A stretch of 64,000 bases of DNA, taken from Jeotgalicoccus aerolatus (GTDB taxonomy: Bacteria; Bacillota; Bacilli; Staphylococcales; Salinicoccaceae). The stretch lies in NCBI RefSeq assembly GCF_014635205.1, contig NZ_BMCN01000001.1, positions 1,116,001 to 1,180,000 on the forward strand, in the 5' to 3' direction. The notes under the pieces are model-generated. The model made no database searches, was not told the DNA's origin, and was given only the letters and a program-made list of their open reading frames with translations. Of this stretch, positions 1-7,718 are shown piece by piece. The position numbers and the translations under genes were made by a program. The stretch's first letter is position 1, and every line of letters begins with the position of its first letter.

Positions 1-455
1 CAAATACTTAAACCTGCTTTACCAATAGGTAAGTCTACTATCTGAGGCGATTCACCATTTATAATACTATTTGATTCCATATATTTAGATATACCTTCAA
101 TTTCTATATCAAACAAGTGTATCTTTCTATATTTTCCAATCATATCACCATCAGGGTTCACCATAAATGATGTGTTGTATGATTTGTCTTCACTATACTC
201 TTCTAAAATACTTCCTACGTGTATAAAAATGGAATGTTTTTTTGCTAGATTACTTAATAATTTAAAAGTCTCTCCGTCTGGTATTAATTCTGCATGTTTG
301 CTCTTGTCTTCGTCTTTTCCTAAGTAAGTACAATATTCAGGGAGCGAAACTAGTTCTGCTCCATTGCCAGCTGCTTCATCAATAAAATTTTTAATATCTT
401 TAATATTCTTTTCTTTGTCCTGCTTTGTGTTCATTTGTACAAGTGCGATTTTCAT
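1..455 (-). CDS. Nitrilase-superfamily amidohydrolase, C-terminus off the left edge
   Basis: The reading frame starts at ATG 455 behind an AGGAGG ribosome site and runs off the window, so only about 151 N-terminal residues are seen. It begins MKIALVQMNT, carries the nitrilase-fold glutamate in SLPEYCTY (about residue 43) and the lysine in GKYRKIHLFD (about 113); the catalytic cysteine would lie beyond the edge. The family hydrolyses non-peptide C-N bonds (amides, N-carbamoyl compounds). It is the last visible gene of the RraA-dctPQM operon, 19 bp after dctM, so it may act on what the TRAP system imports. The substrate cannot be told from this fragment. Confidence 0.85.
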   Translation of the reverse strand, partial: MKIALVQMNTKQDKEKNIKDIKNFIDEAAGNGAELVSLPEYCTYLGKDEDKSKHAELIPDGETFKLLSNLAKKHSIFIHVGSILEEYSEDKSYNTSFMVNPDGDMIGKYRKIHLFDIEIEGISKYMESNSIINGESPQIVDLPIGKAGLSI

Positions 456-474
456 ATAAAATCCTCCTATAAAT

Positions 475-1758
475 TTAGTCTGCTAAAAGTGACGGCAACC
501 ACAGTGAAATCTGTGGGAAAAACGTAATTAATATTAGTGCAATTATTAGCGGAATGTAGAAAGGTAATACTCCTTTCACAACTTCTTCAAACTTGACTTT
601 ACCAACCTTTGAAATTACGTATAAACCTATACCTACTGGTGGAGTTATCATACCTAACAGTAAATTATACGACATGACAATTCCAAAATGCACTCTATCT
701 ATTCCCAGTGAGTCTATTATTGGTAGAAGGATAGGGACCATGATTAATTTGATTGGAATCCCTTCCATAACTGCACCTAAAGCGAGGAGTAGTATATTGA
801 TGATTAGTAACATCACATACTTATTTTCTGTCATGTAAAGCAGTACATCTGACAGTAGTTGCGGTAATTGTTCAGCCGATATGATCCAGCCCATCGCTGT
901 TCCGACACCTACTAAAAACATAATTAATGCTGTTGAACTCACGCTGGCTAAAAATCCTTCTTTTAAATTCTTAAAGGTAAATTCTTTATAGATTGCAGCA
1001 CAGATTATTGCATAAGCAGCTGCAATTGCACCTGCTTCTGTCGGAGTTACGATTCCACCAAGCATACCTCCAAGAATCACAACGGGTGCTAATAAAGCAA
1101 AGAATCCTTTTTTAAATGTTGTCCCTACATAACTAATTTTAAATTCTGATGCTTCAGGCGCTTCCGTTCTACCAGAAACTATTTGTATATAAACAAAAAT
1201 TCCAAGTGTTAGTGCTATAAATAAGCCTGGAATAACCCCCGCAATAAATAGTTCTTCCACTGAGACTTCTGCTAAATAAGCATATACAATTAACGGCACA
1301 CTTGGTGGTATAATCCCGCCAATTACTGAAGATGCTAAAACTAACGCAGCACTATATCCTTTCGAATATCCTTTCTCAACCATTGCTTTCATCTCAATTG
1401 CACCTAGGCCAGCTTGATCCCCAACAGCAGTACCAGAGATACCAGCAAAAATAACACTGGCTAGGATATTTACTTGAGCTAGTCCACCTCTAACAAATCC
1501 AATAATTGCTACACAAAAATCAAAAATCTTTTGAGTAATTCCTGCAGAGTTCATCAAATTACCTGCAAGTATAAACAGTGGTACTGCTAATAAAGTATAG
1601 CCGTAAATACCTTCTACGGTTTGAATTGGAAATACTTCAAGACTGTAGTTGCCCAATAACAAAGCCAGTAATGTAGATAAAATCATTGCGAAAGATACTG
1701 GAAACCCGACTGCTAGAAGTATTAAAAATACTACGAACATTACAATACCTAATATCAT
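475..1758 (-). CDS. dctM: TRAP transporter large permease (DctM)
   Basis: The 427-residue product is almost wholly hydrophobic, with about a dozen predicted membrane segments, and matches the DctM large subunit in length and in its GTAVGDQAGLGAIEMKAM-type loop near residues 109-126. With DctQ it forms the Na+-driven channel of a tripartite (TRAP) importer for carboxylates or sugar acids. Its ATG overlaps the dctQ stop (ATGA), so the two are translationally coupled, with GGAGGG upstream inside dctQ. The substrate is unknown; TRAP specificity cannot be read from the permease. Confidence 0.93.
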   Translation of the reverse strand: MILGIVMFVVFLILLAVGFPVSFAMILSTLLALLLGNYSLEVFPIQTVEGIYGYTLLAVPLFILAGNLMNSAGITQKIFDFCVAIIGFVRGGLAQVNILASVIFAGISGTAVGDQAGLGAIEMKAMVEKGYSKGYSAALVLASSVIGGIIPPSVPLIVYAYLAEVSVEELFIAGVIPGLFIALTLGIFVYIQIVSGRTEAPEASEFKISYVGTTFKKGFFALLAPVVILGGMLGGIVTPTEAGAIAAAYAIICAAIYKEFTFKNLKEGFLASVSSTALIMFLVGVGTAMGWIISAEQLPQLLSDVLLYMTENKYVMLLIINILLLALGAVMEGIPIKLIMVPILLPIIDSLGIDRVHFGIVMSYNLLLGMITPPVGIGLYVISKVGKVKFEEVVKGVLPFYIPLIIALILITFFPQISLWLPSLLAD

Positions 1759-2255
1759 TTTTCACCCTCCTGACGAGCGATGAAAATATTTAAATTCCCT
1801 CTTTTTATTTGTATAAGATGCTCAATCATTATTAGCGTCACTAGTATCATTAAAAATACTAATGGTAAGTAATACACTGTAAATGGCGCTTCTAAAAGTA
1901 AGGTCGATCTATTAAGTCCCTTAATAGAAAGACTTATAGATGTAATAGTTAATACAACAGCGATAATCAACATTAATGTAGTATTGATATACATTATTAT
2001 TTTATGAGTCTTAGCACTGAATTTTTCAACTAAGAATGTAATCATTATATCTTCCCGATTGGCTACAATTTTTCCAAAGCCTAAAAAAGTAATCCAAATA
2101 ATTACAATTCCTAAGAATTCATGCAACCATATTATCGAGCTACTAGTAAAATATCTCATTATTATCTCAAAAATCATTGTCGTAATAAGTATAATCAGAC
2201 CTGCGAGCGCAATTATTACATAAATATTTGCAATATTATCGATTAGTTTTCTCAC
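1755..2255 (-). CDS. dctQ: TRAP transporter small permease (DctQ)
   Basis: A 166-residue membrane protein with four hydrophobic segments and the WLHEFLGIVIIWITFLGFG stretch around residues 43-61 that is typical of DctQ subunits. It is the small permease that pairs with DctM. It sits 11 bp after dctP and overlaps dctM by 4 bp, the standard dctP-Q-M order. Length is normal for the family. Confidence 0.92.
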   Translation of the reverse strand: MRKLIDNIANIYVIIALAGLIILITTMIFEIIMRYFTSSSIIWLHEFLGIVIIWITFLGFGKIVANREDIMITFLVEKFSAKTHKIIMYINTTLMLIIAVVLTITSISLSIKGLNRSTLLLEAPFTVYYLPLVFLMILVTLIMIEHLIQIKRGNLNIFIARQEGEK

Positions 2256-2266
2256 AAAATCATTCC

Positions 2267-3274
2267 TTATTCTATGGACTTAATAGCGTCTATTGTACCT
2301 TCAGGTGCTATCCCATCATCTTCTAACTGATAATGAAAATCTTCAAATGCTTCTGCCCATTCTTCCTTATCAATCTCATGCATTTCAATGTCATGTTCTT
2401 CTTTCATTAACGCCAATTGTTCATCAACAACTTCGTTAATTTGCTCGTTATTTACTTCTCCTGTTTCATTGGCAACATCAATTAAAATATTTTGATGTTC
2501 TTTTGTTAGCCCTTGAAAAAATTCCTCATTCATCGCTAACACAACATCCTGTTGGTATTCATCAACCATTGACATGTGAGGTGCAACCTCAGTAAATTTC
2601 ATTCCCCATACTAAAGATAGAGGTGATGCAGCTGCATCAACTAAATTTTGATTTAATGCCAAATATGTTTCAGTCCATGCAACTACTGTTGGATTTGTTC
2701 CTACATGTTCATAAGCTTGTGAGTATGTTTTAGATTCAAAAGATCTAATTTTTAGTCCCTGTAGATCATCAACTGTAACTACTGGTTCTTTTGAAAGTAG
2801 TACTCTTTCTGGACCTCTTCTGAAATTTCTTTCATCATTTAAAATTCTTACATTATTTTCTATTAAGGTTTCTTGAATATCTTGTCCCATCTCACCCTTG
2901 TTAAACTTTTGATAATGATCAAAATCTCTAAATAGAAATGGTACAGAACTGAGATTCACTCTAGAGTCTAAATCACTAAAATATGTGATTCCTTCAGCAT
3001 ATATTTGTTGAGTGCCATTTAATACATTATCTACTTGAGTATTCCCTTTACCGAGTTGTTCCGCGGGGTATAATTGAATTGTAATTTCCCCATCGCTTCT
3101 TTCATGAACAGTATCTGCGAAATATTGAAACATACGCCCCTCAAGTGACTCATCTGGCATCTTCGTCCCCATCTTTATCACAACATTGTTTTCATCATCA
3201 TTCGTCGCATTATTGCAAGCGCTTACAATTAAAACTAAAAAAATTATCGAGATTAATGAGAGATATTTATTCAT
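2267..3274 (-). CDS. dctP: TRAP transporter substrate-binding lipoprotein (DctP)
   Basis: About 335 residues. The ATG at 3274 is preferred because GAGGATGG lies just upstream; the longer frame to 3289 overlaps the preceding gene. A signal peptide ends in a lipobox (LIVSAC), so the protein is probably anchored outside the membrane. The region FRRGPERVLLSKEP, then DDLQGLKIRS (about residues 155-180) resembles the ligand-anchoring arginine segment of DctP proteins. It delivers an acidic substrate to DctQM. It follows the RraA-like gene by one base, which implies one transcript. Confidence 0.92.
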   Translation of the reverse strand: MNKYLSLISIIFLVLIVSACNNATNDDENNVVIKMGTKMPDESLEGRMFQYFADTVHERSDGEITIQLYPAEQLGKGNTQVDNVLNGTQQIYAEGITYFSDLDSRVNLSSVPFLFRDFDHYQKFNKGEMGQDIQETLIENNVRILNDERNFRRGPERVLLSKEPVVTVDDLQGLKIRSFESKTYSQAYEHVGTNPTVVAWTETYLALNQNLVDAAASPLSLVWGMKFTEVAPHMSMVDEYQQDVVLAMNEEFFQGLTKEHQNILIDVANETGEVNNEQINEVVDEQLALMKEEHDIEMHEIDKEEWAEAFEDFHYQLEDDGIAPEGTIDAIKSIE

Positions 3275-3275
3275 A

Positions 3276-3953
3276 TTAACCATCCTCATTTAATTTTTTT
3301 TCAATTAATTCATCAGCCTTTGTTAAGCTACTGAGCTCTTCTCCCTCATCAAGTTTTCTTTTTGTGATCGGCTCTCTTTTTTCACTTTCCATCGCTTTCT
3401 GCAATATAGAATTATAATCTAGATTCGAGTCTACTACTAACACACCATTATCATCAGCTAAAATTAAATCCCCAGGATGAACAGTTACACCACCACACTG
3501 AACAACAGTATTGATTTCTCCACTTTGACCTTGAAGTTTAGTTGTAATTGGTGAAAGTCCAGTTGCAAAAACCGGCATATTTATTTCTTTAATTGCTTGG
3601 ATATCAGTACATGGTCCATCTATAATAATCGCTTTTACTTTTCTAGAATTTGCTGCATAGGCCACCATCTCTCCTACTGCCGCATGCTTATCATCACTCG
3701 TTCTGTCAATTACTATGACATCCCCTTCAGCAGCCATACTTACAGCTTTATGGACTAGTGTTGAATCATCTACCGAAGTACGTACAGTAAACGCAGTTCC
3801 CACAACTTGAACATTCTCTAGCATACTTTTAATTCTTGGGTCCATAAATCCATAATGTAAATGATGGCCAATTGTGGCTGGCTCTACATTGTGGAAGTCT
3901 TCTCTAAGTTCTGCTGTCAATTTCTCGTTCTCTACCCTTTGATTGATAATCAT
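3276..3953 (-). CDS. RraA-like family protein
   Basis: The 225-residue product starts at ATG 3953 behind AAAGGGGA; the frame extends to 4016 without a ribosome site. The RraA/4-hydroxy-4-methyl-2-oxoglutarate aldolase fold is recognised from GDVIVIDRTSDD, AAVGEMVAYAA and HPGDLILADDNGVLVV. The usual active-site Arg-Asp pair of the aldolases (DGAVRD-type loop) reads DGPCTD here, so the Asp is kept but the Arg is not. It is therefore unlikely to be a standard HMG aldolase. It is the first gene of the TRAP operon, and such RraA-like genes often accompany TRAP loci. Confidence 0.85.
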   Translation of the reverse strand: MIINQRVENEKLTAELREDFHNVEPATIGHHLHYGFMDPRIKSMLENVQVVGTAFTVRTSVDDSTLVHKAVSMAAEGDVIVIDRTSDDKHAAVGEMVAYAANSRKVKAIIIDGPCTDIQAIKEINMPVFATGLSPITTKLQGQSGEINTVVQCGGVTVHPGDLILADDNGVLVVDSNLDYNSILQKAMESEKREPITKRKLDEGEELSSLTKADELIEKKLNEDG

Positions 3954-3986
3954 TTTAAATCCCCTTTGCTTTTTATTGTATATATC

Positions 3987-3996
3987 TTGTATACAA
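3987..3996. promoter_or_regulatory. GntR-type operator candidate
   Basis: TTGTATACAA is a perfect 10-bp palindrome 34 bp upstream of the RraA-like start. It resembles operators bound by FadR-subfamily GntR regulators that control sugar-acid and TRAP operons. No GntR gene lies next to it in the window; one could lie beyond the left edge. Confidence 0.45.
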
Positions 3997-4058
3997 CATG
4001 AATATATCATAAGCAACTCTAATATACAATGACATTTCGAATTTTAAAACTTATTTGA

Positions 4059-4072
4059 TAATAGCGCTTTCA
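4059..4072. promoter_or_regulatory. cre-like site upstream of the TRAP operon
   Basis: Read on the minus strand this is TGAAAGCGCTATTA, 13 of 14 positions matching the CcpA consensus TGWAANCGNTNWCA. It lies about 106 bp upstream of the RraA-like start. It suggests catabolite control of the operon. The rest of 4017-4239 shows no gene. Confidence 0.45.
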
Positions 4073-4239
4073 TAAGTTTTGTTTACTAATTAATTTCTAT
4101 CTTTAATATAGTTGAGAAATAATACGAAGAATAAGCTGAGTTATAACTCACACATATATTCAAATATTTAACATCTTAAATATTATATACTAGAAATAGA
4201 AAATCTGATAAAATTAAACGGATGTTGAGAATATTATAA

Positions 4240-4812
4240 TGGGAACAGCGTAAGTTGGGAGATGTTACTTAGCAATTAGATTACGGATTAAATGCTAGTG
4301 CAAAAGAGTATGATGGCTTAAATAAATACTTAAGAATTACTGATATAAATGATGAGAATCGTAAGTTCGATATGAGTGCTGTAACTTCACCAAATATAGA
4401 TTTACAATCTTCCGATAACTATTTACTGAAGGAATGAGATATACTTTTTGCACTTACAGAAGCAAGTGTAGGTAAATCATATATTTATGATATCAAAGAT
4501 GGAAAAGTGTACTATGCAGGATTCTTAATAAGAGCAAGGATTAATGCTACTACCAATCCAGAGTTTATTTTTCAAAACACATTAACAAAGAAATATAAAA
4601 AATTTGTTAGTGTAACTTCTCAACGATCTGGTCAGCCCGGAATCAATGCAAAGGTGTATAAAAATTATTACATTAGTATGCCGCAAATTGATGAGCAAGA
4701 TAAAATAGGAAAATTCTTAAAATCATTAGATAATAACATCATTCTTCATCACAGTAAAGCTAACCTAATTAATCTAATAAAAAAAGAATACCTTCACAAA
4801 ATGTTTTTATAA
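4240..4812 (+). pseudogene. hsdS: Type I restriction specificity subunit (hsdS) remnant with two in-frame stops
   Basis: One continuous frame reads WEQRKLGDVT, then TAG at 4270-4272, then a target-recognition-domain-like sequence, TGA at 4435-4437 within LKE*DILFA, and then an uninterrupted C-terminal half ending KEYLHKMFL. WEQRKLGD and the closing LKSLDNNIILHH/KKEYLHKMF stretches are hallmarks of staphylococcal HsdS half-repeats. No frameshift is needed; only nonsense changes (consistent with GAG or CAG to TAG and GGA to TGA). About 190 codons remain, half a normal HsdS (about 400). No hsdM or hsdR is present. It lies directly upstream of a tyrosine recombinase gene, an arrangement known from inverting hsdS loci. 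Confidence 0.85.
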
Positions 4813-4838
4813 TCATATCAAATCTTCTAAAATCGTTT

Positions 4839-4862
4839 ACGTTGATTGTATTTTATCAACGT
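4839..4862. repeat. 8-bp inverted repeat with 8-bp spacer before the recombinase
   Basis: ACGTTGAT (4839-4846) and ATCAACGT (4855-4862) are perfect inverted arms around an 8-bp AT-rich centre, ending 9 bp before the recombinase ribosome site. Arms around a 6-8 bp core are the layout of tyrosine-recombinase crossover sites. It may equally be a transcription hairpin or operator for the recombinase gene. Confidence 0.45.
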
Positions 4863-4883
4863 TACATTTTAGGAGGTTTTTTT

Positions 4884-5813
4884 ATGGTTGTTAAAAAGAG
4901 AGAAAATCAATTACTCTTTAGATATTTTGAGGATTGGATTGAGTTGTATAAAGTGGGGGCAGTGCGGGATGTGACTTTAAATAAGTACTACATGACGTTG
5001 CAAAAGCTTGAATTGCTTGCTCCGAATTTGAGAATGTATGACTTGGATCGTCAAAGTTATCAGCAGATTTTAAATGATTATGCTTTTACACATGAAAAGC
5101 AGACCACAATGGATTTTCATCATCAGCTAAAAGGTGCAATTTTAGATGCTGTTGATGAAGGGATTATCGATAAAAATCCAACGCGTAAAGTGATTATAAA
5201 GGGACGAAAGCCACGACCTAAGAAAATTAAATTTTTAAATCAATTTGAACTTCAAGCATTGTTAAAGCACCTTGATTTAAATGAGGGTATCAATTGGGAT
5301 TGGTTTATCTTGCTTATCTCCAAAACTGGTCTTCGATTTTCTGAGGCATTAGCACTAACGCCAAATGACTTTGATATTTCAAAACAAAGTATTTCTATTG
5401 ATAAAACATGGGATTACAAATCTTCTAAAGGCGGCATGCAGGAGACAAAAAATAAATCTTCTAATCGAAAAGTTATTATGGATTGGCAGGTCGCAATGCA
5501 ATTTTCACAATTGATTAGGGAATTAGATCCTGAAAAACCTATCTTTGTTAAAGGTAGAATTTATAATTCTATGGTCAATAATAGATTACGTGCATTGTGT
5601 ATTAAAGCAGATATCCCAATAATATCTGTGCATGGTTTGAGACATACTCATGCGTCATTACTATTATTTTCAGGTGTATCCATAGCAAGTGTTGCTCGTC
5701 GCCTTGGTCACTCCAGTATGATAACGACACAAGAAACTTATTTGCATATTATTAAAGAACTAGACAATCAAGATAACGATAAAATAATAAGACATCTATC
5801 TACATTGTCATAA
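4884..5813 (+). CDS. Tyrosine recombinase/integrase
   Basis: The 309-residue protein starts at ATG 4884 behind AGGAGG (4871-4876). An N-terminal core-binding (SAM-like) domain occupies about residues 1-110. The catalytic domain shows the first Arg in KTGLRFSEA, HGLRHTHA (H-x-x-R), LGHSS and the nucleophile Tyr in TQETYLHI. All key residues are present, so it looks active. It could be a phage/ICE-type integrase, but its position against an hsdS fragment recalls recombinases that invert hsdS genes. Its codon use and AT-richness match the flanking 1-5880 block and differ from genes to the right. Confidence 0.9.
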   Translation: MVVKKRENQLLFRYFEDWIELYKVGAVRDVTLNKYYMTLQKLELLAPNLRMYDLDRQSYQQILNDYAFTHEKQTTMDFHHQLKGAILDAVDEGIIDKNPTRKVIIKGRKPRPKKIKFLNQFELQALLKHLDLNEGINWDWFILLISKTGLRFSEALALTPNDFDISKQSISIDKTWDYKSSKGGMQETKNKSSNRKVIMDWQVAMQFSQLIRELDPEKPIFVKGRIYNSMVNNRLRALCIKADIPIISVHGLRHTHASLLLFSGVSIASVARRLGHSSMITTQETYLHIIKELDNQDNDKIIRHLSTLS

Positions 5814-5817
5814 AAAA

Positions 5818-5846
5818 TATCTAGAGAGGATACTCCTCTCTAGATA
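5818..5846. terminator. Hairpin after the recombinase
   Basis: A perfect 13-bp stem (TATCTAGAGAGGA / TCCTCTCTAGATA) with a 3-base loop, preceded by A6 on the plus strand, so the U-run suits minus-strand transcripts from the dihydropyrimidinase gene. It also follows the recombinase stop by 4 bp. Confidence 0.7.
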
Positions 5847-5889
5847 AACATTTTGTTTAAATAAACTTGTTTTATTTTAGTTAGATTAT

Positions 5890-7284
5890 CTAATTTCTTC
5901 TGCTGAATGCTGTTCCAAATGCCGTGCCTTTTATAAACGCACCCTGGCCTTTTTCACCAATGTATTTGCCGTCTTTGACAACCGGTGTGCCGCGTAAAAA
6001 GACCGCATCGCATTCACCAATCTGATCAAATCCTTCATAGGCTGTGTAATCCAGGCCATTTAAACTGTCTTCTAAGGTCACTTTTTTCTTCACATTCGGG
6101 TTATAGATTACGATATCCGCATCATATCCCGGTGCCAAGTGCCCTTTTCTATGGTCCAGTCCGTTATTTTTCGCCGGCATGGTTGAATAATAATCTACCA
6201 GTTCTGAGCGCGTAATTTTACCCGCTTCAACGCCGTGTGTCCATAACATCGGCAGACGGTTTTCCAAGCCCGGTGTTCCGTTTGGTATTTTCCTGAAATC
6301 ATCAATGCCCATTTTTTTCTGTTCCGTCGTAAAGCCGCAATGGTCTGAGCTTACTGCATTAATCGAACCGTCTCTTAACGATTTCCATAGATAATCCTGA
6401 TCTTTCTTATCTCTTAAGGCAGGTGAGCATACATATTTAGACCCTTCGAAGTCTTCTTTCGCAAGATACTCCTTATCGAACAGCAGATACTGCGTACACG
6501 TCTCACCATATACCGGCAGTCCTTCTTCTTTCGCTTTTTTAATCGCGTTCACTGCACCTTCAGTCGTGACATGAACGATGTAAATTGGTGCACCCGCAAA
6601 ACGCGCCAGGTTAATCGCACGTTCAGTCGCTTCTGTTTCTACAATCGGCGGACGTGTTAGTGCGTGATAATACGGATCCGTATTCCCATCAGCTATAGCT
6701 TTCTTCTGCATCAGCTCAATTAAATCCGCATTCTCAGCATGCACCATAACAGTAACGCCTGCATCTTTCGCTTCTAAGAGCGCGTTCGTTACCGCTTCAT
6801 CATCAGAATGGAAGAACTGGCCTTTATACGCCATAAACAGCTTAACCGTCGGGTAACCCGCTTCCGGCAGGTTTTTAATATCTTTAAACGTTTCAGGCGT
6901 CGGATCTGTAATCACCGGGTGGAAACTGTAGTCCACCATAGAAATACCATCCACCCATTCTTTACGGTACGCTTCCACCGTTTCAACCAGACCCTTGCCC
7001 TGTTCCTGGTTGACGAACTCAATAACCGTCGTTGTACCGCCAAGTGCCGCAGCATTCGTCGTTTCAAAGCCTTTCGTTCTTTCTCCCATAAACTCAAACG
7101 AAAAGTGCGCATGCTGATCCACGCCGCCAGGTAAAATATACATACCTTCAGCCTCGATTATTTTGTCCGCTTCAACTCTTAAATTTCTGCCGACCGCTTC
7201 AATTTTAGTCCCTTCGATTAAAATATCGCCTTTATATTCATTTTCCGTTGTTACTATAATGCCGTTTTTAATTAATGTTTTCAT
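5890..7284 (-). CDS. hydA: Dihydropyrimidinase (hydantoinase)
   Basis: The product is 464 residues from ATG 7284, which has AAGGGGAG upstream. Amidohydrolase metal ligands are visible: HxH in GGVDQHAHF (about 58-62), the bridging Lys in PTVKLFMAYKG, His in VMVHAEN and IYIVHVTTEG, and Asp in AVSSDHCGF. The enzyme opens 5,6-dihydropyrimidine or hydantoin rings to N-carbamoyl amino acids in the cytosol, using two metal ions. It lies 16 bp after a small membrane-protein gene and may be in its transcript. A nitrilase-family gene at the left edge could be the next enzyme, an N-carbamoyl amidohydrolase, but that is an inference. Base composition is higher in GC than in the block to the left. Confidence 0.93.
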   Translation of the reverse strand: MKTLIKNGIIVTTENEYKGDILIEGTKIEAVGRNLRVEADKIIEAEGMYILPGGVDQHAHFSFEFMGERTKGFETTNAAALGGTTTVIEFVNQEQGKGLVETVEAYRKEWVDGISMVDYSFHPVITDPTPETFKDIKNLPEAGYPTVKLFMAYKGQFFHSDDEAVTNALLEAKDAGVTVMVHAENADLIELMQKKAIADGNTDPYYHALTRPPIVETEATERAINLARFAGAPIYIVHVTTEGAVNAIKKAKEEGLPVYGETCTQYLLFDKEYLAKEDFEGSKYVCSPALRDKKDQDYLWKSLRDGSINAVSSDHCGFTTEQKKMGIDDFRKIPNGTPGLENRLPMLWTHGVEAGKITRSELVDYYSTMPAKNNGLDHRKGHLAPGYDADIVIYNPNVKKKVTLEDSLNGLDYTAYEGFDQIGECDAVFLRGTPVVKDGKYIGEKGQGAFIKGTAFGTAFSRRN

Positions 7285-7300
7285 TTTAATGACTCCCCTT

Positions 7301-7606
7301 TTAAACTCTTTCTTTGTCTTCACTTTCCTCGATCAGCCAGCGTTTATTTTCCTTACTGTCCAACGCTTTTTCTTCTCTTAATTCCCGCTCTTTTTTAATT
7401 TTTTCGAGCTCAAGCGCCATCGATTTATTCTCTAACAGATAGTTATCCTGCTTCATTTGTTCCAGCTTCTGTTCTTCAACGATTTTTTTAATTTTCAGGT
7501 TCTCGTCACTTTGATTATAACCGCGCCGCATGGCATACAAAGGAATACTCACTACACCGCCGACCAGCACCAGAGCTGTGAAAAATACAAATTCAAAAAC
7601 ACCCAT
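7301..7606 (-). CDS. Small single-span membrane protein with coiled coil
   Basis: 101 residues starting behind GGAGGG. One N-terminal transmembrane segment (about residues 5-25) is followed by a long charged coiled-coil tail rich in Glu and Lys. This topology resembles PspB-like envelope proteins, but no specific family signature is recognised and no function is assigned. The gene ends 16 bp before the dihydropyrimidinase start on the same strand. Confidence 0.7.
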   Translation of the reverse strand: MGVFEFVFFTALVLVGGVVSIPLYAMRRGYNQSDENLKIKKIVEEQKLEQMKQDNYLLENKSMALELEKIKKERELREEKALDSKENKRWLIEESEDKERV

Positions 7607-7687
7607 GTCATCCCTCCGAATTTTCTTACTTTAATTTTAGCACAAGCCGGGTGTCTTAGAAAAAATTAGGTGAGGACATATAAAAAA

Positions 7688-7708
7688 ACCGGGACAGCTT
7701 GTCCCGGT
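7688..7708 (-). terminator. Rho-independent terminator of the CNNM-family gene
   Basis: Perfect 9-bp stem ACCGGGACA / TGTCCCGGT with a 3-base loop, followed on the minus strand by a run of T. It lies 10 bp past the stop at 7719. Confidence 0.9.
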
Positions 7709-7718
7709 CTCATTCAAT

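Noticed and set aside
4507-4812. 101-codon protein starting at GTG 4507
   Set aside because: It is the C-terminal part of the hsdS remnant, open in the same frame from 4240 apart from two stops.
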